Part shown: piece by piece, positions 26,307 through 34,697 of the stretch
How positions within the stretch are numbered: the first letter of the stretch is position 1
How the letters are laid out: every line of letters starts with the position of its first letter
Assembly: GCA_002347025.1 (NCBI GenBank)
Contig: DEAE01000023.1
Location: forward strand, 64,185 to 128,184
Source: Acidobacteria bacterium UBA2990
GTDB taxonomy: Bacteria; Acidobacteriota; Vicinamibacteria; Vicinamibacterales; UBA8438
Direction: 5' to 3'
Length of the DNA: 64,000 nucleotides
The notes under the pieces: generated by a model
Databases searched by the model: none
Told to the model about the DNA's origin: nothing
What the model saw: only the letters and a program-made list of their open reading frames with translations
Program-made: the position numbers and the translations under genes

Positions 26307-26664
26307 GAGGTAGAAGGAATGGGGAACAGCCTCCCGATGGGGCAATTTTACGCTGCCTAGGACGATGAAAATGACTCGAGCTTGGACTGGCATCGTGTTC
26401 GAGGAGGATGGTACGATTCACTCACTTCGAGATTATAGCCCGTCTAGTGGGTGTCGCTTTTGACTGTCGAGGGGGTAGGTCATGTGGCCCGGAGTCTATT
26501 TGGATACTGAGCTTGGTTCGGCGGATGTTTCTTCGGTGGGGAGTCGGTATAGACTTGGAGCCTTGGCCGACTCGACATCTGGTCACCCTATCGCTGCTGT
26601 TAATTGTCAGCGGTATGGACCGAGTGAGATCCATGCTCCGGATCCTGAGTCATCCAATGCCCCT
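26307..26664. other. Divergent intergenic region, 358 bases
   Basis: This stretch separates the TPR lipoprotein gene (left-going) from the PQQ-type dehydrogenase (right-going). It probably holds both promoters, but I saw no convincing -35/-10 pair. It includes an in-frame ATG at 26482 with a good GAGGGGG site six bases upstream, a possible alternative start of the dehydrogenase. If used, it would add 61 polar residues before the signal peptide. Confidence 0.5.
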
Positions 26665-28623
26665 ATGCTATTTCCCTTGTTGGTCTCTCTGGTAGCTTTG
26701 TGTGTCTCCTCAGACGTACCGGTTGCTGCGCAAAGTGGTGAGTGGCGGTCCTACGGCGCTGATGTTGCGAGTACCAAGTATTCCCCGCTTGACCAAATTG
26801 ACTCGGGGAATGTTGGTGACCTGAAGGTCGTGTGGCGGCAGTCGACGATCCCAGAGGCTGTTCGGCAAGGGAGAGTCGTGCGAGCCCCTTCTGTAGTCCA
26901 AAATACTCCGTTGATGGCTGATGGCAGGTTGTATGTCAGTACAGGACTTGGCACTGTTGCTGCGCTCGATGCTGGCACCGGAGAGGTTGTGTGGTTCGAT
27001 CCATTGCCTGCAGGTTCTGAACGTCGAGGGGGCGCCAGTCGCGGGGTTGCTTTTTGGAAAGATCCAGTAACTGACGAGGCTCGTATTATCGCGGTAGTCG
27101 GCTCCACGTTGGTGGCGTTAGATGCTAGAACTGGCAGACGCTATGACGAATTTGGTGATGGAGGCGAAGTCGACCTGACTGAAGGCTATGACATTCGTTC
27201 GGTGAGTGAGTTTAGATGGAGGTCTGCACCGGTGGTGGTTGACGACATCGTTGTGATTGGCTCAGCCATGACCGATATTGTGAATGAGACGATGCCGGCT
27301 CGTAAGGAAATGCCGCCTGGAGACGTGCGTGGCTTCGATGTTCGAACGGGCGAGCAATTGTGGATCTTTCATACCGTACCGCAAGAGGGTGAGTTTGGTA
27401 ATGAGACATGGTTGACCGGAACAAATGAGGATAGAGCATCATGGGAGTACACCGGAAACACCAATATGTGGGCGTGGGCCAGCGCTGATGAAGAGCTTGG
27501 CTATGTGTATCTACCGCTATCTACACCGACGAACGACTACTATGGCGGGCATCGACCTGGTGACAACCTTTTTGCCGAAAGTTTGGTTTGTCTCGATGTT
27601 CGAACCGGCGAGAGAGTCTGGCACTTTCAGGCGGTGCATCACGGGGTTTGGGACTATGACTTTCCGGCGGCACCGAACCTGATTGATATCTCTGTGGACG
27701 GTCGGGAAATTAGGGCCGTGGCAATTGTGAGTAAGCAGGGCTTCACTTATGTTTTCGATCGGGTCACAGGGGAACCAGTCTGGCCGATTGAGGAACGTCC
27801 TGTGGCGTCCGGCAACGTCCCCGGGGAATGGTATGCGGCGACACAACCGTTTCCGACGAAACCACCACCCTATGAGAAGCAGGGTGTCACGGTAGATGAC
27901 CTGATCAATTTCACGCCGGAGCTGAGGCAAGAGGCCGAGCAAATTCTGGCCAGATATGTGTCGGGCCCACTGTTCACCCCGCCTTCGATTATTGGTGAGG
28001 GTCCACAGGGGACCAAAGGCTTGGTTCAAGCCCCTGGCCTTGTCGGTGGGGCCGACTGGACGGGTGCCGGAGTCGATCCAGAAGCCGGTATGCTGTTTGT
28101 GTCGACAGTTAGGACTCCTGCGGTGGTGGGCTTGACTCGCTCGCAGCATCCGCGTTCGAACGTGGACTATGTGATGGAGTCACTCGATATCGCCGAAGGA
28201 CCCCAAGGGCTACCTTTACTGAAGCCACCCTACGGGAGCTTGGTTGCTATAGACCTGAATGTGGGGGAAATTCGGTGGAGAGTGCCGAATGGTGATGGGC
28301 CACGAGACCACCCGGTACTTAGATCTCTAGTGCTTCCCCCATTAGGACAGGCCGGCCGAGTATCACCGTTGATTACCCAGACACTGGTATTCCTTGGGGA
28401 GGGAGTAGACCGAGGTATGGTGGTATCCCCTGTGGGGGTTGGGGGGAAGCGCCTCAATGCCTACCACAAGAGGACAGGCGCCTTGGTCGGCCATGTCAAT
28501 CTACCGGGTGGGGTATCAGGTGCCCCGATTACCTACTTGTTCGAGGGGCGGCAGTTTCTGGTGATGCCAATTGGGTGGAGTGATATGGAGAGTGAGTGGG
28601 TTGCCCTTGCCCTGTCGGAATGA
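26665..28623 (+). CDS. PQQ-dependent dehydrogenase (exported quinoprotein)
   Basis: A 652-residue periplasmic quinoprotein of the methanol/glucose dehydrogenase group. These oxidise alcohols or sugars with pyrroloquinoline quinone and pass electrons to a cytochrome. After the signal peptide (MLFPLLVSLVALCVSSDVPV), the mature start GEWRSYGADVASTKYSPLDQ is diagnostic. Propeller blades follow with GRLYVSTGLGTVAALDAGTG, HHGVWDYDFPAAPNLI (a family hallmark) and SKQGFTYVFDRVTGEPVW. WDYDFPAAPN near the centre supplies a common active-site segment. No heme motif is present, so an external cytochrome is needed. The ATG at 26665 lacks a ribosome site, whereas an in-frame ATG at 26482 has one; the signal peptide decides for 26665. 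The substrate is unknown. Confidence 0.88.
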   Translation: MLFPLLVSLVALCVSSDVPVAAQSGEWRSYGADVASTKYSPLDQIDSGNVGDLKVVWRQSTIPEAVRQGRVVRAPSVVQNTPLMADGRLYVSTGLGTVAALDAGTGEVVWFDPLPAGSERRGGASRGVAFWKDPVTDEARIIAVVGSTLVALDARTGRRYDEFGDGGEVDLTEGYDIRSVSEFRWRSAPVVVDDIVVIGSAMTDIVNETMPARKEMPPGDVRGFDVRTGEQLWIFHTVPQEGEFGNETWLTGTNEDRASWEYTGNTNMWAWASADEELGYVYLPLSTPTNDYYGGHRPGDNLFAESLVCLDVRTGERVWHFQAVHHGVWDYDFPAAPNLIDISVDGREIRAVAIVSKQGFTYVFDRVTGEPVWPIEERPVASGNVPGEWYAATQPFPTKPPPYEKQGVTVDDLINFTPELRQEAEQILARYVSGPLFTPPSIIGEGPQGTKGLVQAPGLVGGADWTGAGVDPEAGMLFVSTVRTPAVVGLTRSQHPRSNVDYVMESLDIAEGPQGLPLLKPPYGSLVAIDLNVGEIRWRVPNGDGPRDHPVLRSLVLPPLGQAGRVSPLITQTLVFLGEGVDRGMVVSPVGVGGKRLNAYHKRTGALVGHVNLPGGVSGAPITYLFEGRQFLVMPIGWSDMESEWVALALSE

Positions 28624-28763
28624 TTGCCTTGACTGACTGGGGAATGGCAAGGGTTGTGAATCACGAGGTTTCAGTTGAGAAGGCGTAAACCGTAGCCGGT
28701 CCTTTGGGGGAGATGGAGTAAAGTGAAGCGGGAATGATGGGGTTGCTACAGGGGGATAGGACG

Positions 28764-30929
28764 ATGAAGAGAGCGAGAGCTGCTTTGCTCGGAGCGTTGG
28801 GAGTTGGATTGGTCGTTTGTGTGTTGGTTTCACCACTAGCCTTGGGGGCCAGGCAGGTGACGGTGGAAGTAGACCCCGATGACATAGGAGGGGTCGTTAG
28901 TGGGCCGGATGGACCCGAAGCGGGTGTGTGGGTAATCGCCGAGACGTCTGATTTACCGACCCGATTCAATCGTACGGTCGTTACCGATGACGCGGGACGA
29001 TATGTCGTTCCTGATTTACCTGAAGCGACTTACGATGTCTGGGTTAGGGGGTATGGGTTAGTTGATTCACCGAAACAACGGGTGTCACCAGGTAGCTTGG
29101 TTGACCTGACTGCCGTGGTGGCTCCAGATGAACAAGCGGCTGCTCAGTACTACCCATCTGGCTACTGGTATTCGCTACTTGAGGTTCCAGGACCGGAAGA
29201 ATTCCCAGGGACAGGGCAAAATGGCAACGGTATTTCGCCAGATATGACCAGTCAGGCCGCTTGGTTACGGGGTGTGAAGTCTGGTGGCTGCACAGCCTGT
29301 CACGGTTTAGGTACGAAGGCGACTCGAGAGATTCCTCCGCAATTAGGCGAGTTCGATTCACTGGTCGCTGCTTGGGACCGTCGGATTCAATCGGGGCAGG
29401 CCGGTGGCAGCATGAGTGGCGCGCTCGATCGGATGGGGCGTCGTCGGGCCCTGGAGATGTACGCCGATTGGACGGGGCGTATCATGGCTGGAGAAGTGCC
29501 GCCAAGACCACCACGACCCCAGGGAGTTGAAAGGAACGTTGTTATCACGCAGTGGGATTGGGCCGATCCGACAGCCTATTTGCATGATGAGGCCTCCACT
29601 GACAAGCGCAATCCTACCGTCAACGCCAACGGTCCGATTTACGGGGCCCTTGAGGCTAGCGCCGATTATGTTCCTGTTCTCGATCCGGTAAGTCATACGA
29701 CCAGTCAAGTGCTGGTGCCGGTTCGTGATCCGAACACTCCTCTGGCAGCTGGGCCACCTTTGGCGTCCTCGCCATATTGGGGGGACGAGGCTATTTGGGA
29801 TAGTCGCTCCAACATTCATAATCCGATGCTCGACCAGGAGGGAAGGGTCTGGTTAACCTCACGAGTAAGGGGGCCCGAGAATCCAGCAATGTGTCTTGAG
29901 GGGTCTGAGCATCCTTCGGCTAGAGTTTTTCCTAATGAGCGGGCTAATCGTCACTTGGCCGTCTACGATCCATCCACCGATGAGATGACCCTCATCGGGA
30001 CTTGCTACAGTACTCATCATTTGATTTTTGCTGAGGACGAAGACAACACCCTATGGACTAGCGGTGGGGGACAGGTTATAGGTTGGCTCAATACGAAGGT
30101 CTTTTTGGAGACAGGTGATGAAGAGGCAGCCCAGGGTTGGAGTCCCTTGGTCTTGGATTCAAATGGAAATGGCCGCCGCGATCAATGGGTTGAGCCTGGG
30201 GCACCGGTTGATCCAACGAAGGATACGAGAATTCGTTCAGGATTCTATGGGGTAGCGGCCAATCCCAATGACGGCAGTATTTGGGGTTCGTCGCTGGGTA
30301 TGCCTGGGGCATTGTTACGTTTCGCGCCAGGAGGCAATCCCTCTGAGGACGGACTGACAGAGATTTACGAGGTCCCCTGGGAGAACCCAGGTGCTGAGGT
30401 ACAGGGTTATTCGCCCAGAGGCATGGATATCGATCGGAACGGTGTGGTGTGGACCCCGTTGGCAAGTGGACATCTTGCTAGTTTTGACCGCAGTCAGTGC
30501 GCCAGGGCGTTGAACGGACCGGAAGCGACGGGGCAGCATTGTCCGGAAGGTTGGACGCTCTACGAAGAACCCATGCCTAAAATGAAAGGTATCACTGAGT
30601 CTGGTAGTTCTGAGGGAAGTTATTACACTTGGGTTGACCAGTTCGATACATTCGGGCTGGGTCAGAATGTCCCAATCAACACAGGAAACGCGGCGGAGGG
30701 ATTATTGGCGTTACGTGATGGTGACTGGGTTACTCTGAGAGTGCCGTATCCACTTGGCTTCTACACTAAGTGGATGGATGGCCGGATTGATGACCCAGAC
30801 ATAGGATGGAAAGGGAAGGGATTGTGGGCTACTTGGAGCACTAGGGCTCCGTTTCACTCAGAGACTGGGCAGGGTACACCGAGCAAGGTGGTCCGATTCC
30901 AATTAAGGCCAGACCCCACGGCCAAGTAA
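28764..30929 (+). CDS. Exported single-heme propeller protein with carboxypeptidase-like N-domain, paralogue A
   Basis: A 721-residue exported protein. After a signal peptide it has a carboxypeptidase-regulatory-like Ig domain (about 40-105, ending VWVRGYGLVDSPKQRV). A short region with one c-type heme site follows (CTACH at 176-180), then a long beta-propeller of the Vgb/streptogramin-lyase look (blades such as GRVWLTSRVRGPENPAMCLE, PRGMDIDRNGVVWTPLASGH). The C-terminus carries YPLGFYTKWMDGRIDDP and GWKGKGLWA. Its closest relative in the window is the gene at 57758, with the same layout throughout. The ATG at 28764 was chosen over one at 28734 for the signal peptide. A strong hairpin follows. 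The function is unknown; a heme next to a propeller suggests an electron-transfer or redox-enzyme role. Confidence 0.72.
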   Translation: MKRARAALLGALGVGLVVCVLVSPLALGARQVTVEVDPDDIGGVVSGPDGPEAGVWVIAETSDLPTRFNRTVVTDDAGRYVVPDLPEATYDVWVRGYGLVDSPKQRVSPGSLVDLTAVVAPDEQAAAQYYPSGYWYSLLEVPGPEEFPGTGQNGNGISPDMTSQAAWLRGVKSGGCTACHGLGTKATREIPPQLGEFDSLVAAWDRRIQSGQAGGSMSGALDRMGRRRALEMYADWTGRIMAGEVPPRPPRPQGVERNVVITQWDWADPTAYLHDEASTDKRNPTVNANGPIYGALEASADYVPVLDPVSHTTSQVLVPVRDPNTPLAAGPPLASSPYWGDEAIWDSRSNIHNPMLDQEGRVWLTSRVRGPENPAMCLEGSEHPSARVFPNERANRHLAVYDPSTDEMTLIGTCYSTHHLIFAEDEDNTLWTSGGGQVIGWLNTKVFLETGDEEAAQGWSPLVLDSNGNGRRDQWVEPGAPVDPTKDTRIRSGFYGVAANPNDGSIWGSSLGMPGALLRFAPGGNPSEDGLTEIYEVPWENPGAEVQGYSPRGMDIDRNGVVWTPLASGHLASFDRSQCARALNGPEATGQHCPEGWTLYEEPMPKMKGITESGSSEGSYYTWVDQFDTFGLGQNVPINTGNAAEGLLALRDGDWVTLRVPYPLGFYTKWMDGRIDDPDIGWKGKGLWATWSTRAPFHSETGQGTPSKVVRFQLRPDPTAK

Positions 30930-30946
30930 TTTCATTCTAGATAACG

Positions 30947-30985
30947 AGGACGAGGATGCAGGTGATGCTGCATCCTCGTCCTGTT
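30947..30985. terminator. Bidirectional-type hairpin between convergent genes
   Basis: A perfect 15-base stem, AGGACGAGGATGCAG (30947-30961) with CTGCATCCTCGTCCT (30968-30982), has a 6-base loop. Only three T follow on the + strand and no clean T run exists on the - strand. It sits between two convergent stops (30929 and 31003), the usual place for a shared terminator. Confidence 0.7.
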
Positions 30986-31002
30986 TCAGGGGAGCAAAGA
31001 TG

Positions 31003-31974
31003 TTAGGGGACGGCTCTCTCGTCGGCCCTGGCTCCGGACAGAATGCCTTCCATCGAGTAGTTGCCCTCGTGGCACGCGTATTCGAACAGCGGTTGGTCAC
31101 CCAATCGCATGGGAATTTCCGCGGACCACGGTTGTCTCCAAGTATTCGGATCGTTGACAGTGAATTCGTAGACGAGGGTGTCATCATCCTGTCGAGTCAG
31201 GCGCTCAACTAGGGTCATTTCAGATGTTGATCCTCGCCAACGTGTCTTGTCTGTGAAGTTAGTGGTTTCAATAACGAGTGTATCTCCTTCCCAGTGCCCG
31301 CGGGACTCTCCTGTCCATGATTCGATTCCAGACCTAGGGCTTCCGTTGAGCAGAATGATTCTTGAGTCATGCACCATCTCGTTCAGGATGACAACGTGAT
31401 CTTCCGTTTGGAAGACCTGCATGTTTTGGTTATAGCCTCCTGGAGTCATCGGAGGACCTGTGTTGAAACCCAGGATACATCGGTCAAAAGTGCTCCGATC
31501 TGACCAGGAATCGGCTGGATGGTTTGCCCTGTACTCTCGTCGTGCGTCTGCCCTGGCCGCGCCAGCCACCGTTTGCTGAGGCATTCTCCCGTTTGGTGGG
31601 TCGACAATCAGTGAAGTTCGCCTTGTTTCGATGGTTCGTGTGCCGCGGTCCATCCAAAAATTGTTGTAAGCACCAACATTGCCCCCAGCCTCTGTCCTTC
31701 TTGCTGATGCAAGTAGAAGGCGTTCGTCTCGGCTGACCGCTTCTAATTCAAGAGTGGCCGCTTCTTCTGTAGTAAGGAAGGCCCTATCTCCGAATTGCTC
31801 GGGGCGCTGCAGAGGGGTGATCGTTCGAAAATCCCAGACCCCTTGGAGATCCGGTTGTCCCCAGGCCGTCTTCGGTGGTTCGGCGATCTGTGCGCCTGCA
31901 AGTGACGGTAGAAATGAGACCATGGCTAATATGGTCGCTACCGTGTCCAGTCCTAGCATGTGCAAATATTTCAT
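31003..31974 (-). CDS. Exported 'PDLQGVW' family protein, copy 1
   Basis: A 323-residue exported protein with a signal peptide ending SLAGAQ. AAGGAGG lies seven bases before the ATG at 31974 and decides the start. Family motifs, shared with the copies at 45881 and 55737, are WGQPDLQGVWDFRTITPLQR, LIVDPPNGRMP, IFQT-type VFQTEDHVVILNEMVHDSRI, GHWEGDTLVIETTNF, LTLVERL-like MTLVERLTR and FEYACHEGNYSMEGIL. I recognise this as a family that is abundant in Acidobacteria and some alpha-proteobacteria but do not know any activity for it. It is single, convergent with the 721-residue propeller gene. Conserved His, Cys and Glu in YACHEGN suggest a functional site. Confidence 0.75.
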   Translation of the reverse strand: MKYLHMLGLDTVATILAMVSFLPSLAGAQIAEPPKTAWGQPDLQGVWDFRTITPLQRPEQFGDRAFLTTEEAATLELEAVSRDERLLLASARRTEAGGNVGAYNNFWMDRGTRTIETRRTSLIVDPPNGRMPQQTVAGAARADARREYRANHPADSWSDRSTFDRCILGFNTGPPMTPGGYNQNMQVFQTEDHVVILNEMVHDSRIILLNGSPRSGIESWTGESRGHWEGDTLVIETTNFTDKTRWRGSTSEMTLVERLTRQDDDTLVYEFTVNDPNTWRQPWSAEIPMRLGDQPLFEYACHEGNYSMEGILSGARADERAVP

Positions 31975-32071
31975 AGCAAACCTCCTTAACTCCCGTAGCG
32001 TAGCGATCGTTGCAGCGAGGGTCAATCGGTTCCAGCGGTCAACTCGGATCTTTGCTCTCTACGGCATCTTC

Positions 32072-33112
32072 TTAAGGTCCAGGTATAACGCCTTGGGTCG
32101 TGAGTCTGATGCGATACAGGCTGGTGCTACCGGTCATGAAAAGAGTGTGGCCGTCTTCACCCCATCCCACGTTGGCAGTGACCTCGTCTGTCATGATCGT
32201 GCCCAAGTGGGACCCATCTGGAGCGAAGATCCATATTCCCCCAGGTCCAGTAGCGAAGATGTTGCCCATGTAGTCGACTTTCATTCCATCGGCTGCACCT
32301 GGCGCAGTTTGGTCGTTAACGTCATAGAACACCCGAGGGTTAGATGCGCCAGACCCGTCTAGATCGTAGGCCATCCAGACCATGTTGTCCGCGTCCGAGT
32401 TGGCGACATAAAGAGTCTGCTGGTCTGGCGAGAGAGCTATCCCATTCGGTCGGGATTGGTCTCGCACGAGTAACTCCAGTTCCCCATCTGGAGGGAGGCG
32501 GTAGACGCCGTTGAAGTCGAGCTCACGCAGGGGTGACTCCTCGAGGCCTTCCAGTCCGTATGGAGGATCGGTGAAGTAAAGTGAGCCGTCTGACCCGTAG
32601 ACGGCATCGTTGGGACTGTTAAGACGGGAGCCTTGATAGCGGTCTACGACGACACTGCGACTACCGTCTTCCTCCAGCCTAGAGATTCGTCGGTTGCCAT
32701 GTTCGCAGATGATGAGGCGGCCGGCTGCATCGAGGGTGAGGCCATTCGAACTGATCGACCCTCTGCCTGTTCGGTCGCCTTCAAATACTGGATCGATCAA
32801 CGTGGCGGTACCGTTGGCTTCGGTCCATTGATAAATTGTGTTTCCACGCACATCCGAAAAAAGCAGTCTTGATTCGGTGGAGTCCCACACGGGACCTTCG
32901 ATGAAAATGAATCCGTCGGCTAGTTTTTCGACATGGGCGTCGACTGGAATCAATGTGTCGATACGCGGGTCTACTCTTAGGATATCTCCTGCGAGGTTGT
33001 CAGTGGATGGAAGTTCGTTGTTGACGGAGTCAAGGGGGGCTTGTTCCGAGGCTCCACAGGCGGCAGCGAGCAGAGACATCAAGAGTGTAACAGCGACACT
33101 AAGCTTAGTCAT
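32072..33112 (-). CDS. SMP-30/gluconolactonase-like lipoprotein
   Basis: A 346-residue lipoprotein of the SMP-30/gluconolactonase/LRE family, six-bladed calcium-dependent propellers that open sugar lactones. The start at 33112 gives MTKLSVAVTLLMSLLAAAC with a good lipobox, and GGGAGAG lies nine bases upstream. Metal-site blocks are in order: FIEGPVWDSTESRLLFSDVR (Glu), SSNGLTLDAAGRLIICEHGN, LNSPNDAVYGSDGSLYFTDP (Asn), RPNGIALSPDQQTLYVANSD (Asn) and DGMKVDYMGNIFATGPGGIW (Asp). It is therefore likely to be an active lactonase on the cell envelope. It fits with sugar or aldose oxidation nearby, but the link is inferred. Confidence 0.88.
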   Translation of the reverse strand: MTKLSVAVTLLMSLLAAACGASEQAPLDSVNNELPSTDNLAGDILRVDPRIDTLIPVDAHVEKLADGFIFIEGPVWDSTESRLLFSDVRGNTIYQWTEANGTATLIDPVFEGDRTGRGSISSNGLTLDAAGRLIICEHGNRRISRLEEDGSRSVVVDRYQGSRLNSPNDAVYGSDGSLYFTDPPYGLEGLEESPLRELDFNGVYRLPPDGELELLVRDQSRPNGIALSPDQQTLYVANSDADNMVWMAYDLDGSGASNPRVFYDVNDQTAPGAADGMKVDYMGNIFATGPGGIWIFAPDGSHLGTIMTDEVTANVGWGEDGHTLFMTGSTSLYRIRLTTQGVIPGP

Positions 33113-33620
33113 TTCGATTCTCTCCCAAAAAAACAACGATGTTACCGGCCCGCCTGTTGAGGCCAGGAAATGGTCTCTGTGTTTCCCTTAAAGAGGAACC
33201 TGCCTCAACAATTACGATTCACCGCAAGATAGCTGAGGCTCGTGGTCTTTGAAAGGTTGGGCATTCCATCGGTACTCAGCGGCTCAAGGAGCGCAATCGA
33301 TAGGGTTGCATAAGGCCAAATGCGATAATACCTCGATTTCAGTGCAATATATGGTTGGATCGAGTCGGCTTTTCAGGAAAAAGCACTATCGACCGCTTCA
33401 CGGCAGGTTGAGGCTGCGACGAAGTTCGCTTGTGATGGACGCGGGAGCGAGTGATGTCGACTACATTTTACTGGTATAGGTCCTGCACTGCGGCAGAGGA
33501 TAGTCTTACGTATCTGGATGATGTGAGGGATATTTGAGCTTGGTCTGAGGGTTGGCTTTGAAAGGATAGTTTCGGGGCCTGGTGCGTGTGTTGTTTTAAG
33601 GGATTTAGAAGGAGGGTGAG
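33113..33620. other. Divergent intergenic region, 508 bases, with one hairpin
   Basis: This region separates the lactonase gene (left-going) and the metallo-hydrolase gene (right-going). It holds short frames that I reject as coding. One imperfect hairpin is visible: GTTGAGGCCAGG at 33156-33167 with CCTGCCTCAAC at 33199-33209 (one bulged base, loop of about 30). It lies 44-97 bases before the lactonase start codon and could be in its 5' leader. No clear promoter box was found. Confidence 0.35.
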
Positions 33621-34520
33621 ATGAATCGAGGAATTGCGCTTGGTGCAATCGTCGCAGCTGGGTTGTGGTCGGTAACTGTGAACGGATTACCTCAACTTAA
33701 CCAAGATGCGATCGACGCCGCTCAGATTGAACCGGTAAAAGGTAACTTGTATGTCGTTACTGGATCCAGCCCGTCGAATCGGGACCTTTTTAGTGGCGGC
33801 AACGTTGGTGTGTTTGTCATGGACGAAGGCGTAGCGATTGTCGATACGAAGCTGCCAGGCTGGGGGCAGGTCATCCTTGACCGTGTCCGGACTGTAACTG
33901 ATAAGCCGGTTGTGAGGATCATCAATACCCATACCCATGGTGACCATGTCGGGAGCAATTCATTTTTCCGAAACACAGTGAATATTGTGGCCCACGCTAA
34001 CACCAAGACCAATATGGAAGGCATGGATAACTTCCAAGGTGAGAACGCCCAGTTCCTACCCAGTCAGACCTATACCGATCGGTTAACACTCGGTTCAGGA
34101 GTTGATCAGATGGATCTGTATTATTTCGGTCGGGGACACACCGACGGAGATACGTTTATCGTGTATCCGGCCCTTGGTGTTCTGCAAGCTGGAGATATGT
34201 TTCCCTGGCGAGACGCTCCGTTCTTGGACGTCAACAACGGCGGGAGTGGCGTAGCACTACCCGACACTCTGGCTCGTGCTATTGGGTCGATTACAGGTAT
34301 AGATACCGTTGTCCCAGGGCATGTCCCTGTCACGGACTGGGCAAATTTTGAAGAATTTCAACGATTTACGAGGGATTTATTAGCTCAAGTGCGCGCGGCG
34401 AAAGGCTCGGGGCAGAGTGTCGATCAGGCGGTCGAGTCTATTGACCTGTCGTCCCGTTATCCCGATTATCAGTCCACGCGTGTTGAGGCCGCTGTGAGGG
34501 TGATTTACGAGGAGCTTTAA
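33621..34520 (+). CDS. Exported metallo-beta-lactamase-fold hydrolase
   Basis: A 299-residue exported MBL-fold protein. The signal peptide (MNRGIALGAIVAAGLWSVTV) precedes the hydrolase domain with the metal motif HTHGDH at 104-109. Further ligands are the His in GRGHTDGD, an Asp in LQAGDMF, and a final His in VVPGHVPV. The metal sites therefore look complete. AAGGAGGG at 33609-33616 precedes the ATG. The sequence is nearer to the SoxH/quinoprotein-relay and cyclase-like groups than to true beta-lactamases, though a lactamase role cannot be excluded. The substrate is unknown. Confidence 0.87.
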   Translation: MNRGIALGAIVAAGLWSVTVNGLPQLNQDAIDAAQIEPVKGNLYVVTGSSPSNRDLFSGGNVGVFVMDEGVAIVDTKLPGWGQVILDRVRTVTDKPVVRIINTHTHGDHVGSNSFFRNTVNIVAHANTKTNMEGMDNFQGENAQFLPSQTYTDRLTLGSGVDQMDLYYFGRGHTDGDTFIVYPALGVLQAGDMFPWRDAPFLDVNNGGSGVALPDTLARAIGSITGIDTVVPGHVPVTDWANFEEFQRFTRDLLAQVRAAKGSGQSVDQAVESIDLSSRYPDYQSTRVEAAVRVIYEEL

Positions 34521-34697
34521 TGGTTGGGTGCCCAGGCCAGTTGGCCGGAAGTTGGCAGAGGGTGTGCCAGTGGCAGGGAGGCGGAGGAAGCGTTATTGGA
34601 GGGTCCCTGGTAGCGAAAGGGAGTCATACGGCATCTTCTGTTCTGGGGCACGAGGTGAGTGAGTCCTGGCTGGTTCTAATGAGGTGGAGGTGGTTTG

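Noticed and set aside
27517..28149. A 210-codon frame on the - strand inside the PQQ dehydrogenase
   Set aside because: It mirrors a conserved coding gene and shows the biased composition of an antisense frame.
33249..33479. A 76-codon frame in the 508-base divergent region
   Set aside because: It has no ribosome site, no signal, and no recognisable motif. I treat the region as non-coding.
33621..34520. The MBL-fold protein as a class B beta-lactamase
   Set aside because: The HxHxDH motif is shared by the whole fold family and the remaining pattern does not point to lactamase activity.
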